From: Pedobacter alluvionis
GTDB taxonomy: Bacteria; Bacteroidota; Bacteroidia; Sphingobacteriales; Sphingobacteriaceae
Reading direction: 5' to 3'
Assembly: GCF_003664035.1 (NCBI RefSeq)
Contig: NZ_RCCK01000012.1
Coordinates: 372,001 to 436,000, forward strand
DNA length: 64,000 nt
Under the pieces are notes generated by a model. That model was not told where the DNA came from. It worked only from the letters and a program-made list of their open reading frames with translations, and did not search any database. Shown here in pieces: positions 34,695 through 43,353 of the stretch. Within the stretch, counting starts at the first letter, position 1, and each line of letters starts with the position of its first letter. Position numbers and translations under genes: made by a program.

Positions 34695-36077
34695 TTATTT
34701 ATCGAGTTTCATAAATAAGTTATTCAGCGATTCGGTATAGGTAGGGTGCGCAAAAACGCAATACCTGATCCTATCGTAAGTAATACCGCCTTCCATTGCC
34801 ATTTGCAGAACAGACATAATTTCTCCGCCTTCTGAGGCCAGGATAGCAGCACCCAAAATCTCTTTAGTATCAGCATCTACAACTGCTTTCATCAGTCCCA
34901 AAGTTTCGTTTGTTTCGATACCGCGCGCAACATTCGACATGGGCAGAACAGCAACTTTATAATTCAATTTCTTTTCTTTAGCTTCTTTTTCTGAAATGCC
35001 AATCCGCCCAAGCTGAGGGTCGGTAAACATGCAGTATGGTACCGGCCGATCGTGAATGGAATATTTCGTTCCTTCAATCAGGTTACGGTAAACAATGGTA
35101 TAATCATTATAGGCGATATGGGTAAAGGCAGGCCCACCTTTTACATCACCCAATGCATAAATTCCTTTAATATTGGTTTCCAACTTTTCGTTCACGATTA
35201 CATGTCCTTTATCATCTAATTTAACACCACAATTTTCGAGGCCTAAATCAGCGGTTTGCGGTATGCGTCCGGCTGCGATTAATACATGACTTGCCGTAAT
35301 TTTCTTTTTTGTTTTACCCGATTGGATTGAAAGATGAAGCTTTTTTTTATCCTGACTGATTTTATCAATCTTCACAGCCGTAATGATTTCAATCTTTTCA
35401 TCTGTTAAGATTTCGGTAAGGGCTGATGAAATATCCTGGTCTTCTTTAGCTAATATGCCTGATGATTTTTCCAAAATGGTTATTTTACTACCAAAGCGAT
35501 TAAACATTTGCCCAAACTCCAGTCCGATGTAATTGCCGCCAATCACCACCAAATGCTCCGGAACGGTTTCTACATCTAAAATTGTTGTGGATGTAAGATA
35601 ATCAATTTCATCAAGTCCTTCTATATCAGGTATGGCAGTTTTTGCTCCGGTATTGATAAAAATCAAATCAGCAGTTACTTTTTCTTCACCACCATCGTTA
35701 AGGGCGATGGTTAACTTTTTTTCAGCGCTGAATTTTGCTGTTCCGAAAATGAGCCGGAGCCCTTTGGTATTGTTAATTCCCTTTTCTGAAGACGTCCTAA
35801 ACTGTTCTACAATATCATCTTTGCGCTGTTTTATCTTCTTGAAATCAATTTTGATGGCTCCAACTTCTACGCCAAGTTCAGTTGCTTTTCTGGCTTGATA
35901 AACTGCCCTTGCAGAAGCAATCATAGCTTTTGTTGGTGTACAACCATCGTTGATACAGGTACCCCCAACCAATCTTTTTTCAATTATGGCTGTTTTTTTA
36001 CCCGCTTCAGCAAGTTTTTTGGCTAATGGTGTACCTGCCTGCCCCGCTCCGATAATTATCGCGTCGTAATGTTTCAT
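34695..36077 (-). CDS. Flavin disulfide reductase, mercuric reductase-like
   Basis: 460-residue class I pyridine nucleotide-disulfide oxidoreductase. The FAD-binding GAGQAG is at 10-15. The redox cysteine pair is Cys41-Cys46 in GGTCINDGC, the NAD(P)H-binding loop is VVIGGNYIGLEFGQ, and the catalytic HPTYTE (His444-Glu449) ends the dimer domain. No N-terminal heavy-metal domain and no C-terminal cysteine pair, so mercury reduction is unlikely. It is the first gene of the ergothioneine operon, with one base between it and the ATPase gene. Because the active-site dithiol is intact, it may reduce ergothioneine disulfide or another small disulfide (inference). Dihydrolipoyl dehydrogenase-type activity is the main alternative. 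Confidence 0.88.
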   Translation of the reverse strand: MKHYDAIIIGAGQAGTPLAKKLAEAGKKTAIIEKRLVGGTCINDGCTPTKAMIASARAVYQARKATELGVEVGAIKIDFKKIKQRKDDIVEQFRTSSEKGINNTKGLRLIFGTAKFSAEKKLTIALNDGGEEKVTADLIFINTGAKTAIPDIEGLDEIDYLTSTTILDVETVPEHLVVIGGNYIGLEFGQMFNRFGSKITILEKSSGILAKEDQDISSALTEILTDEKIEIITAVKIDKISQDKKKLHLSIQSGKTKKKITASHVLIAAGRIPQTADLGLENCGVKLDDKGHVIVNEKLETNIKGIYALGDVKGGPAFTHIAYNDYTIVYRNLIEGTKYSIHDRPVPYCMFTDPQLGRIGISEKEAKEKKLNYKVAVLPMSNVARGIETNETLGLMKAVVDADTKEILGAAILASEGGEIMSVLQMAMEGGITYDRIRYCVFAHPTYTESLNNLFMKLDK

Positions 36078-36256
36078 TGATAGGATTTGTTTTGTTGTAA
36101 TGATAACCTGAATAAGTAGATCAATGTTTGACCAAGAATAATTTATTCTTTAACTGGAATATTATTAAATTTCAAATAAAAAAGTTACAAACTATATTCA
36201 AAAATCTACGTTAAATAATCATAGACATTAAATTGAAAAACATAAATCCCTAATTC

Positions 36257-36391
36257 ATGCAAACTCAAACAACAGAAAACACGAATCTTACCGTTTTTAT
36301 TCAGGATGATGCTTCTATTGAAGATAAAAGAGAAATTTTGTTGAATGGTTTATTGGATGACCTTAATAACGAAACTGAGTCTTTTAATTAG
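36257..36391 (+). CDS. Small acidic protein (44 aa), tentative
   Basis: ATG at 36257 to TAG. Composition is biased to Asp, Glu, Asn and Thr, with a short amphipathic stretch IEDKREILLNGLLDDLNNET. No family recognised. It is transcribed away from the flavin reductase gene. The composition looks protein-like, but a chance frame cannot be excluded. Confidence 0.3.
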   Translation: MQTQTTENTNLTVFIQDDASIEDKREILLNGLLDDLNNETESFN

Positions 36392-36503
36392 GCTTTTATA
36401 CAAGGTTAGTGAACACGTATGTTAAAAGCAGCTGGAGATAAAACCTAAGCCAAGTAAATAACTACTTTGGGTTCATTGGATTACTTTCATAACCCAATAT
36501 TAC

Positions 36504-36878
36504 TCATTTATTTAGAACCCGATTTACAGCATTTTCGATATCTCCCGCATGATTCCATATGTAAACGTAAAATAGAGCAACTGTAACAGAAACCATATTA
36601 CCTATTAAATAATAGCTGTTAAATTTTTCTGTCTCCCCTGTTTTATCGTCATGTTTTAACCTAGTTGCTAACTTTAATGCACTAAAAAAAGTTAGCGCAT
36701 GAGGAATACCATTAAACATAAAGATTGTCAGAAAAAGACGTTCGATGAATCCTTTGCTAATTGATCTAATATCTATTTCCGACTTTTTGTAATACTGTTG
36801 TGCAATAAGCGAAAACAAAAAGGCAAGTATTAACTCGCATGCGATAATCAGTATGCCTATAATTAAGATTGAGATCAT
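36504..36878 (-). CDS. Three-helix membrane protein, partner of SatD
   Basis: 124 residues with three hydrophobic segments at about 1-26, 45-75 and 93-115, a charged loop KLKHDDKTGETEKFNS-type region between the second and third, and a polar C-terminus. No enzyme motif. Its start overlaps the stop of the SatD-family gene by four bases (ATGA), so the two are translationally coupled and probably act together. I cannot assign a family. Confidence 0.65.
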   Translation of the reverse strand: MISILIIGILIIACELILAFLFSLIAQQYYKKSEIDIRSISKGFIERLFLTIFMFNGIPHALTFFSALKLATRLKHDDKTGETEKFNSYYLIGNMVSVTVALFYVYIWNHAGDIENAVNRVLNK

Positions 36879-37510
36879 GGTAATTCTGAGATGTAATTTA
36901 TTAATGATTTAGCCGAAAAGTACTCTTCTATTTTAAGGCTTTTTTCTCTTTTCCATATTTGAGAACGAGTTTTTCCTAATTGTTCTGCAACAACTTTATA
37001 ATCCCTTAATTTAATGAATTTGGTAATCAGATCATAATCTTTGCTAATTTTCCAATCATCAACGATGCTTTGATATAAAAACATGCTATTTACTAAGGCT
37101 TCACTTTTAGTTTTATTTCTAAGATCAAAATAATACCTGATGTTTGAGTTCTTATGTACCGCCAATGCTTCACGCGCCTGTGTTAATCCATCACCAAGCA
37201 TTTCATAAGCAATGATTTTATTAATTGGTGTATCTATTTTTCCTTCAACCAATACAAATCTTAGTTTAAATCCAGCGTTGAGATGTATAATTTTCTCCTC
37301 AATAGAAAATATCAATTTCACAGCTGCTTTAGCATCATTAACTATTCCCTGGAATTCATCTCCTAAAGTAATTGTCATCGGAGATAGCATGAGTTCATTA
37401 TTTTCATAATTAGTTTCACTAACTACTGTTTTAAAGTTACTCATGAGTTTATTTTGATCACTTCTTCTACTATCAACTATATCCGCCATTAATACAAAGT
37501 AGTCTTTCAT
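36875..37510 (-). CDS. SatD-family protein with cyclase-like core and C-terminal HTH
   Basis: 211 residues, cytoplasmic. The first two-thirds resemble SatD, named from streptococcal acid tolerance. The pattern also follows class III nucleotidyl cyclases. LMADIVDSRRSD has Asp10 where the first metal Asp sits, TLGDEFQGIV has Asp51 where the second sits, and LRFVLVEGKID and LGDGLTQAREAL follow in order. The 41-residue spacing of the two Asp is close to that of real cyclases. The C-terminal part (about 165-195, YKVVAEQLGKTRSQIWKREKSL) looks like a helix-turn-helix. It is coupled to a three-helix membrane protein. A palindrome cluster lies about 80 bases upstream and may be its operator. Activity is unproven. 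Confidence 0.7.
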   Translation of the reverse strand: MKDYFVLMADIVDSRRSDQNKLMSNFKTVVSETNYENNELMLSPMTITLGDEFQGIVNDAKAAVKLIFSIEEKIIHLNAGFKLRFVLVEGKIDTPINKIIAYEMLGDGLTQAREALAVHKNSNIRYYFDLRNKTKSEALVNSMFLYQSIVDDWKISKDYDLITKFIKLRDYKVVAEQLGKTRSQIWKREKSLKIEEYFSAKSLINYISELP

Positions 37511-37835
37511 ATCATCTTTTTAATTTACCATTAATTATATCAAATATAATGAAACAATTAATATTATTTCACAATTAATGACATAAATTATGTTATTTCA
37601 CAAAAAGTGAAATAACTACTTAATTCATATTTGATCTATAAAGTGATTTCAAAGAGTAACTATATGTGAATGTTAAAATTAAGAATAAGTAAGTCAATCG
37701 GCTTCCAGTCCAGATCTAAAAAGAAAATGGCAAACAAATTAATGCTTACCCTTTTCAAATCTAAATTAATGCTCTCGCGACGAAAGTATAAATTCTTCAT
37801 AAACCCGTTTGTAACAAATTTAATTTAATTAAAAG
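37511..37835. other. Spacer between satD and the M1 peptidase
   Basis: 325 AT-rich bases holding the satD promoter region and the palindrome cluster. The remaining 220 bases up to the peptidase stop codon show no gene and no clear terminator. Confidence 0.5.
37564..37616. promoter_or_regulatory. Palindromic operator candidate upstream of satD
   Basis: GTTATTTCAC (37592-37601), five A, then GTGAAATAAC (37607-37616): a perfect 10-bp inverted repeat. Another TTATTTCAC half-site lies at 37564-37572, and a looser ATGAAACAA is near 37548. There is no T-run suited to termination. The spacing and repetition suggest protein binding, perhaps by the HTH of the SatD-like protein. Confidence 0.5.
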
Positions 37836-40397
37836 TTAATGTATGATGATTTGCGCCCGTCGAAGGTTATCGGTAGTTTGCAAAATTTTATCCCTTAATT
37901 TTGGATTGTAAGCAGGATGTGATTTTAAGAAATCTTGCACTATGGCATTTGCTTCTTTGTTATTGTAACCCGAGAAGATTGCCGCTAACCACGATTGCGG
38001 AAAAAATATATCTCCGGTTTGCTGTATTTCTACTAATAAGTTTAAGCTTTCTTTCAAATAATGAATAGATGTTTTTTCCCTGATGGGGTGATGTAAATAA
38101 GATAAAGCCGTAGTTACCCAGGCCTCTTTCTGGCGGTTTTTCCTATCTTTTAAACCATTAAAGAAACGATCTCTTTCCTTAACATCTGGAGATAATGCAG
38201 GCATTAAATAAATTAACCGGTTTTTACGGTCTTCATTTTTGGTCCGTTCCAGCTGATCTTTTAAGATCGTGTTAGCCGTATCTGTTTTAAGCGCCAACGT
38301 TAAGGCTAACGCACTATAATCGTCTTCTAACAATTTGATTCCAGTTAGTGCAGTTTGTTTGAGCCAAATATCGTACATTCTTTTTCCAGCTTCGGCACTC
38401 AGATACACATTTTGATAAGCATTGAACAAAATTTTCTTGTTGTTTTGCATTTGCTGTTGCTCCATTGCGTCCCAGATTGTTTTTTCCATCACTGAATGGA
38501 TAACCGTTCGTTTTTCGCTAGTTAAAAATGTCCAGTAAATATTGGTCATGTACCCTGTGATCAATCTCAGGTTCATCTCATTCTTTTCCGTTGCTATACC
38601 TTTAAGCAATATATTTAAAAGCTCATCAGGTTGATTACTTTTGCCCGAAAGCATATTTTCATAGGCATTGATGTAGGCCGATGCACGTTCTAAAGGATCA
38701 GTGATATCATAAAGCTTTGCCATCATCTCTTTCTCAATCGGGAAAAGGCCATATCCGGCACCATTTGCATTAAACAAAATATACAGCGGCTTTGGAAGAC
38801 CTTTCGCTTCATTTAAAACAGTGCGTGCATTCATTGCGTTTACTACCAAAAACTTACTATAGGTTGGATAAACCAGCTTAATCGTAAAAGACTGTGGCCA
38901 CACCCGGGCCTGCCCCATTTCACTGTTCTGAATTAAGCTTAAGCTACTTATTTTATTGCCACTGTATTTAATATCATAACTAAAAACCGGTCGGCCAGGT
39001 TCATTTACCCAAACTTTATTCCAACTCAGCAGATCACTTTTACTGTATTTACTTAAAATGGCGATCAAATCGTTCCAGGTAGCATTGCCATAACTGTATT
39101 TTTTCAGGTATTCCCTGATCCCTTTTTGAAAGTTCTCTTTGCCCATTAACAGTTCCAATTGACGCATCATAATTGGTGCTTTATGGTAAATAATATTTCC
39201 ATACATCGATCCAGCTTCTTGTAAGTTATCCAATTGCTGGCGAATGGGATTAGCGCCCAATGTCCTGTCTACGCCGTAAGCTGCCGGATAATGGTCTTGT
39301 AAAAACTTAAGATCAAAAGTGTTTTTGCCCATTAACTTTTCAGTCACCTTATCGGCCATAAAATTGGCAAAAACCTCTTTCATCCAAACATCGTTAAACC
39401 ACTTCATGGTCACCAGATCGCCAAACCACATATGCGCCGTTTCATGCGAGATTAGATTTGAACGGGAAATGAACTGATCTTTGGTAGCTCCCTGATCTAA
39501 AAATAATGAGGATGCTTTGTATTGCACCTCACCAGGATGTTCCATACCACCAAACTGGAAATCTGGAATACTGACAAAACCTATTTTCTGAAAGGGATAT
39601 TTGATCGCTGTCCAGTTTTCCAAAAAATCAATGGCATCGCGATGGGCTATAAAAACAGAATCTACACTAAGTTTAATTTTAGCTGAATCGGTTTCCCGGT
39701 GCAGAAATTCCATTTTGTTATTTTTCATTTCTCGGTTGATCAGAGTGTATTTTCCTGCAGTAAAAGAGAATAAATAGGTGGGCAATTTATCTGAATGATT
39801 AAAATGATAGGTGATAGAATTATCTTGTACCAGCGAATCTTTTTTTACCGCATTAGCCATTACTTTCCAATTGGTTGGAACAGTTAATGAAAGTAAAAAG
39901 TTAGCTTTTAAATCAGGCTGATCAAAGCAAGGGAATACCGTTCTGGCATGATCAGGAACAAAGAGTGCATATAAAAAATCTTTATTCCTGTTTAGCGATT
40001 CGTTACCGGCAATAAATTCGATTTCGACATGGTTATTCCCAACTTTTAAATACTCCTGCTTGATTAAGATGTGTTCCGCTTTAAAATCGATAGGTATGGT
40101 CTTTCCATTAACTGATACTAGTTTTATGTGGTCTGCATTTTGCTTAAAGTCGACTTGCAGGTGAATTAACTTATTCAGCTTAAAATCAATATTTTCAGTC
40201 GATTGAATTGATTCTGATTGCGCTGCTGGTATTCTAAAATGAAGCTGATACTGAATGTTACTGATTGCTGCACTTCTGGCGTTTGCCAGGGCAAGAGAAA
40301 CACCAGGTTCAACAGCAACAGCCTGTGTGGCCTGCTGCGCGAAACAGGTGGAATTGAATAGTAAAAAAAGGCAAAGATATTTCGTAATTGTAGTCAT
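37836..40397 (-). CDS. Exported M1-family metallo-aminopeptidase
   Basis: 853-residue zinc peptidase with a signal peptide (about 1-20, ending CFAQQ). The zinc motif HExxH-18-E is complete: HETAHMWFGD (His318, Glu319, His322) and Glu341 in WMKEVFANF. The exopeptidase GxMEN motif reads GGMEHPG, so the asparagine is a histidine. A long alpha-helical C-terminal domain follows. Its start lies 12 bases after the NRAMP-like transporter stop, so it is the last gene of the 5-oxoprolinase operon. It may cut peptides outside the inner membrane and release N-terminal residues, some of which cyclise to 5-oxoproline (inference). Confidence 0.9.
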   Translation of the reverse strand: MTTITKYLCLFLLFNSTCFAQQATQAVAVEPGVSLALANARSAAISNIQYQLHFRIPAAQSESIQSTENIDFKLNKLIHLQVDFKQNADHIKLVSVNGKTIPIDFKAEHILIKQEYLKVGNNHVEIEFIAGNESLNRNKDFLYALFVPDHARTVFPCFDQPDLKANFLLSLTVPTNWKVMANAVKKDSLVQDNSITYHFNHSDKLPTYLFSFTAGKYTLINREMKNNKMEFLHRETDSAKIKLSVDSVFIAHRDAIDFLENWTAIKYPFQKIGFVSIPDFQFGGMEHPGEVQYKASSLFLDQGATKDQFISRSNLISHETAHMWFGDLVTMKWFNDVWMKEVFANFMADKVTEKLMGKNTFDLKFLQDHYPAAYGVDRTLGANPIRQQLDNLQEAGSMYGNIIYHKAPIMMRQLELLMGKENFQKGIREYLKKYSYGNATWNDLIAILSKYSKSDLLSWNKVWVNEPGRPVFSYDIKYSGNKISSLSLIQNSEMGQARVWPQSFTIKLVYPTYSKFLVVNAMNARTVLNEAKGLPKPLYILFNANGAGYGLFPIEKEMMAKLYDITDPLERASAYINAYENMLSGKSNQPDELLNILLKGIATEKNEMNLRLITGYMTNIYWTFLTSEKRTVIHSVMEKTIWDAMEQQQMQNNKKILFNAYQNVYLSAEAGKRMYDIWLKQTALTGIKLLEDDYSALALTLALKTDTANTILKDQLERTKNEDRKNRLIYLMPALSPDVKERDRFFNGLKDRKNRQKEAWVTTALSYLHHPIREKTSIHYLKESLNLLVEIQQTGDIFFPQSWLAAIFSGYNNKEANAIVQDFLKSHPAYNPKLRDKILQTTDNLRRAQIIIH

Positions 40398-40409
40398 GTA
40401 AATAAAGAT

Positions 40410-41594
40410 TTATTCTCCGTTCATCATCTGTAAAATGGTTCCGTAACTCATCCAAACCATGGTTAACACTACTGCTAAACCTGTTAGTGTTAACCAAAGT
40501 GGTTGTTTATAATTTGCAACAATTTTAGTTCTATAAGCCGCAATAAGCATAATCCCCAATGCAATGGGTAAAATAAAACCATTAATGGCACCTACGGTAA
40601 GCAATATTTTTACGGGTTTACCAATCAGGATAAAAATAACACAGGAGATGGATATAAAGGCAATGATAATTTCTCTGTTAAACTTTAAGATCAGTGGATG
40701 AAAACTTTTGATAAAAGAGATGGAGGTATATGCCGAGCCCACAACTGAGGAAATTCCCGCAGCCCATATTACCACTCCAAAAATTTTATAACCGATTTCG
40801 CCACTGGCCAATTTAAAAACCGAGGCGGCCGGATTAGATGGATCTAAGGTAAAACCTTTACTTACTACGCCCAAAGCAGCAATAAATAACAATAAGCGCA
40901 TAATCGATGCCAGTCCGATTGCACTTAATGCACCTTTATTTACGGCACCCAAATTCTGGATTCCGGTTTGCTTTGCATCCAATAAGCGATGAGCGCCCGA
41001 AAAAGTAATATAACCGCCAACAGTTCCGCCAACTATGGTTAACACTGCTGTAAAACTAAACTGCGTGGGATTTACAGCTCTTAATGCCGCTTCTGCCAAT
41101 GGTGGCGAACTGGTGTAGGCAATAATTAAGGCCAGTACAATTTTTATCAATCCCATGGTTTTGGCAAAAACATCCATTGCTTTGCCCGCTTCTTTGTAAA
41201 TAAAGATCCCAATTGCCATAATAGCGCTGATTACAGCACCCTGCCCTACACTAATGCCAAATAACACATTTAACCCTAAGCCGGCACCAGCAATATTACC
41301 AATGTTAAAAGCCAAACCACCTAAAAAAACCAGAAATGAAATAAAGTAACCCAAGCCCGGAAAAACCTTATTGGCTATATCTTGAGCAGGTTTATCAGCA
41401 ACTGCAATAATCCGCCAGATATTTAACTGTGCAATGGCATCTAATATGATGGATAACAATATGACAAAGGCAAAACTAGCGCCTAGTTGTTGGGTAAAAA
41501 CTGCTGTTTGTGTTAAAAATCCAGGACCAATGGCCGAAGACGCCATTAAAAATGCAGCTCCTAGAAGTACACTCCAATTGTATTTAGGCTTCAT
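40410..41594 (-). CDS. NRAMP-fold transporter without the DPGN motif (YcsG-like)
   Basis: 394-residue inner-membrane protein with about 11 helices. The first helix has SAIGPGFLTQTAVFTQQLGA, and true NRAMP proteins show GPGxxxxxxxxDPGN here. The metal-binding Asp and Asn are replaced (FTQQ at about 33-36), so divalent metal transport is doubtful. The sixth-helix MxxH motif is also absent, and TFSGAHRLLDAK occupies the region. It overlaps pxpA by four bases. Similar proteins are linked to pxpABC in Bacillus (ycsG beside ycsF and kipI), which points to 5-oxoproline or a related acid as substrate (inference). Confidence 0.85.
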   Translation of the reverse strand: MKPKYNWSVLLGAAFLMASSAIGPGFLTQTAVFTQQLGASFAFVILLSIILDAIAQLNIWRIIAVADKPAQDIANKVFPGLGYFISFLVFLGGLAFNIGNIAGAGLGLNVLFGISVGQGAVISAIMAIGIFIYKEAGKAMDVFAKTMGLIKIVLALIIAYTSSPPLAEAALRAVNPTQFSFTAVLTIVGGTVGGYITFSGAHRLLDAKQTGIQNLGAVNKGALSAIGLASIMRLLLFIAALGVVSKGFTLDPSNPAASVFKLASGEIGYKIFGVVIWAAGISSVVGSAYTSISFIKSFHPLILKFNREIIIAFISISCVIFILIGKPVKILLTVGAINGFILPIALGIMLIAAYRTKIVANYKQPLWLTLTGLAVVLTMVWMSYGTILQMMNGE

Positions 41595-42352
41595 ATTGAT
41601 GGAGCTTTAATTAAGATGCCTTCTTTTTTTAGTCTTTCAGCTATCAATTTAGCAAAAGCAACAGCGTGTTCACCATCACCATGCAAACAAATAGTCTCTG
41701 CTCTTACGGCGATACGATTTCCGTTTGCACTCCTTACTTCCTGCTTTAGCGCAAATCCCAAAACCTGATTTACAGCATCTTCTTCGTTGATAATTAAAGC
41801 GTTGTTTGCTGAGCGTGGAGTAAGTAAACCATCATCCTGATAACTACGGTCGGCAAAAACTTCTGATGCGGTAACTATGCCTACTTTTACAGCTTCAGCT
41901 ATCATCTTACTTCCTGCTAAGGCATACAAGATCAAACCTGGATCAAAATCGTAAACAGCCTGCACAATAGCTTTTGCTAAAGCGGTATCCTTTACTGCCA
42001 TATTATATAATGCACCATGCGCCTTAACATGATGTAATTTGCTACCTGCAGCTTTTACAAAAGCACTTAATGCACCAATTTGATATAAGGTGAGCTGATA
42101 AGCTTCATTTGGGCTAATCTTCATTTCTCTACGACCAAAGCCTTGCAAATCGGGCAAACCAGGGTGTGCACCAATGGCTACTCCTTTTTTTAAGGCTAAA
42201 GCTACAGTTTGCTGCATTACAGCCGGATCGCCGGCATGAAAACCGCAGGCAATATTTGCCGATGTAATATAATCCATCAGTTTTTCATCATTGGGCATGG
42301 CATAATTCCCGAATGCTTCGCCCATGTCACAATTAAGATCGATTATTTTCAT
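41591..42352 (-). CDS. pxpA: 5-oxoprolinase subunit A (LamB/YcsF family)
   Basis: One of three subunits of the prokaryotic ATP-dependent 5-oxoprolinase, which opens 5-oxo-L-proline to glutamate. 253 residues. The family start IDLNCDMGEAFGN, then NIACGFHAGDP, AIGAHPGLPDLQGFGRR, KAHGALYNM, EVFADRSYQDDGLLTPR and CLHGDGEHA are all present. It overlaps pxpC upstream and the transporter downstream by four bases each (ATGA). Confidence 0.96.
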   Translation of the reverse strand: MKIIDLNCDMGEAFGNYAMPNDEKLMDYITSANIACGFHAGDPAVMQQTVALALKKGVAIGAHPGLPDLQGFGRREMKISPNEAYQLTLYQIGALSAFVKAAGSKLHHVKAHGALYNMAVKDTALAKAIVQAVYDFDPGLILYALAGSKMIAEAVKVGIVTASEVFADRSYQDDGLLTPRSANNALIINEEDAVNQVLGFALKQEVRSANGNRIAVRAETICLHGDGEHAVAFAKLIAERLKKEGILIKAPSI

Positions 42353-43353
42353 GTTTTGATATATTTAAGGCTTATTGCAGTAGTAATTAATGATAAATCC
42401 TGTTCACGTTCCAGAAAAAGTTCTTCCGCCTCATCGCTCGAAATTTCAGAAAAGTGAATGGTATTGCCTGGTTTTAACTGGGCACATAAAGGTAAATCGA
42501 CCGCTGCAACATGGGCAATACGTGGATAACCACCTGTTGTTTGACAGTCGGCCATGAGTATAATCAAGTCGCCACTTCCAGTTACCTGAATAATCCCGGG
42601 AGTTACTGCCGTACTGAGCAATTCCTTTTTAACCTTCCTCACCAATGGTTTTCCAGATAAATGATACCCCATTCGATTACTCCTTCTATCGACGGTATAA
42701 GAATTGGTTAAAAATGAAATAATCGATGCTGCATCAAACCAGCCGATTTCATTGCCCAGCACAACTCTGATGTTTTGCCTTTTCTCTGGCAATAAACTTT
42801 CGCGTGAAATGCGCCAATTTGGATAGGTTAGCGACCGATGAATTAATTCTTTTAATATCTCTTGTGATGCTTCGCTAATAGTGGTACCACCGATCAAAAC
42901 ATCTGCTTTTTGCAATATCCTCCCTTTAAAGCCTCCAAAATCAGCAGTAAGATAAGTGCTTTTACTTTCCATTACATCAGGCACATCCCATCCACCGGCA
43001 ATAGCCAGATAGGTACGCACCCCAATTGCATTATGGATCAGCTTTATAACGGAACCTGCCGGAAAAAACAATGGCTTTTCTGCAGGCATTACTTGATCAT
43101 TATAAAACAGGAAAGCTCCATCACCAGAATAAGCTACTAAAATATCAGTTTCAGCTTTAAACGAAGCATCGGCATAGGTAAATTCAATGGTCGCATCGTT
43201 ATCATCGTTACCAACAGCTTTATTGGCTAAACGGTGAGCCAACTCATCCATAGCGCCAGAAACAGGTACAGCTTGCGAGAGGTATCGGTACCTGCCCAGA
43301 TCCTGAACAGTGCTTAACAAGCCTGGCTTAATGATGCTGATTTTCATACTCAT
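42349..43353 (-). CDS. pxpC: 5-oxoprolinase subunit C (KipA / biotin-dependent carboxyltransferase-like)
   Basis: 334 residues. The opening KISIIKPGLLSTVQDLGRYRYLSQAVPVSGAMD is typical of the KipA/AHS2 family, and SNRMGYHLSG and GDLIILMADCQTTGGYPRIAHV are in the usual places. Subunits B and C form the part that activates 5-oxoproline with ATP; A completes ring opening. Overlaps pxpB and pxpA by four bases each. Confidence 0.95.
   Translation of the reverse strand: MSMKISIIKPGLLSTVQDLGRYRYLSQAVPVSGAMDELAHRLANKAVGNDDNDATIEFTYADASFKAETDILVAYSGDGAFLFYNDQVMPAEKPLFFPAGSVIKLIHNAIGVRTYLAIAGGWDVPDVMESKSTYLTADFGGFKGRILQKADVLIGGTTISEASQEILKELIHRSLTYPNWRISRESLLPEKRQNIRVVLGNEIGWFDAASIISFLTNSYTVDRRSNRMGYHLSGKPLVRKVKKELLSTAVTPGIIQVTGSGDLIILMADCQTTGGYPRIAHVAAVDLPLCAQLKPGNTIHFSEISSDEAEELFLEREQDLSLITTAISLKYIKT

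Noticed and set aside
34695..36077. Mercury resistance operon
   Set aside because: No merR, merT or merP near, no N-terminal metal domain and no C-terminal cysteine pair in the reductase.
36504..37510. Reading the satD pair as a known Pycsar or CBASS system
   Set aside because: The membrane protein has no cyclic-nucleotide-binding domain and is only 124 residues, so a named defence system cannot be claimed.
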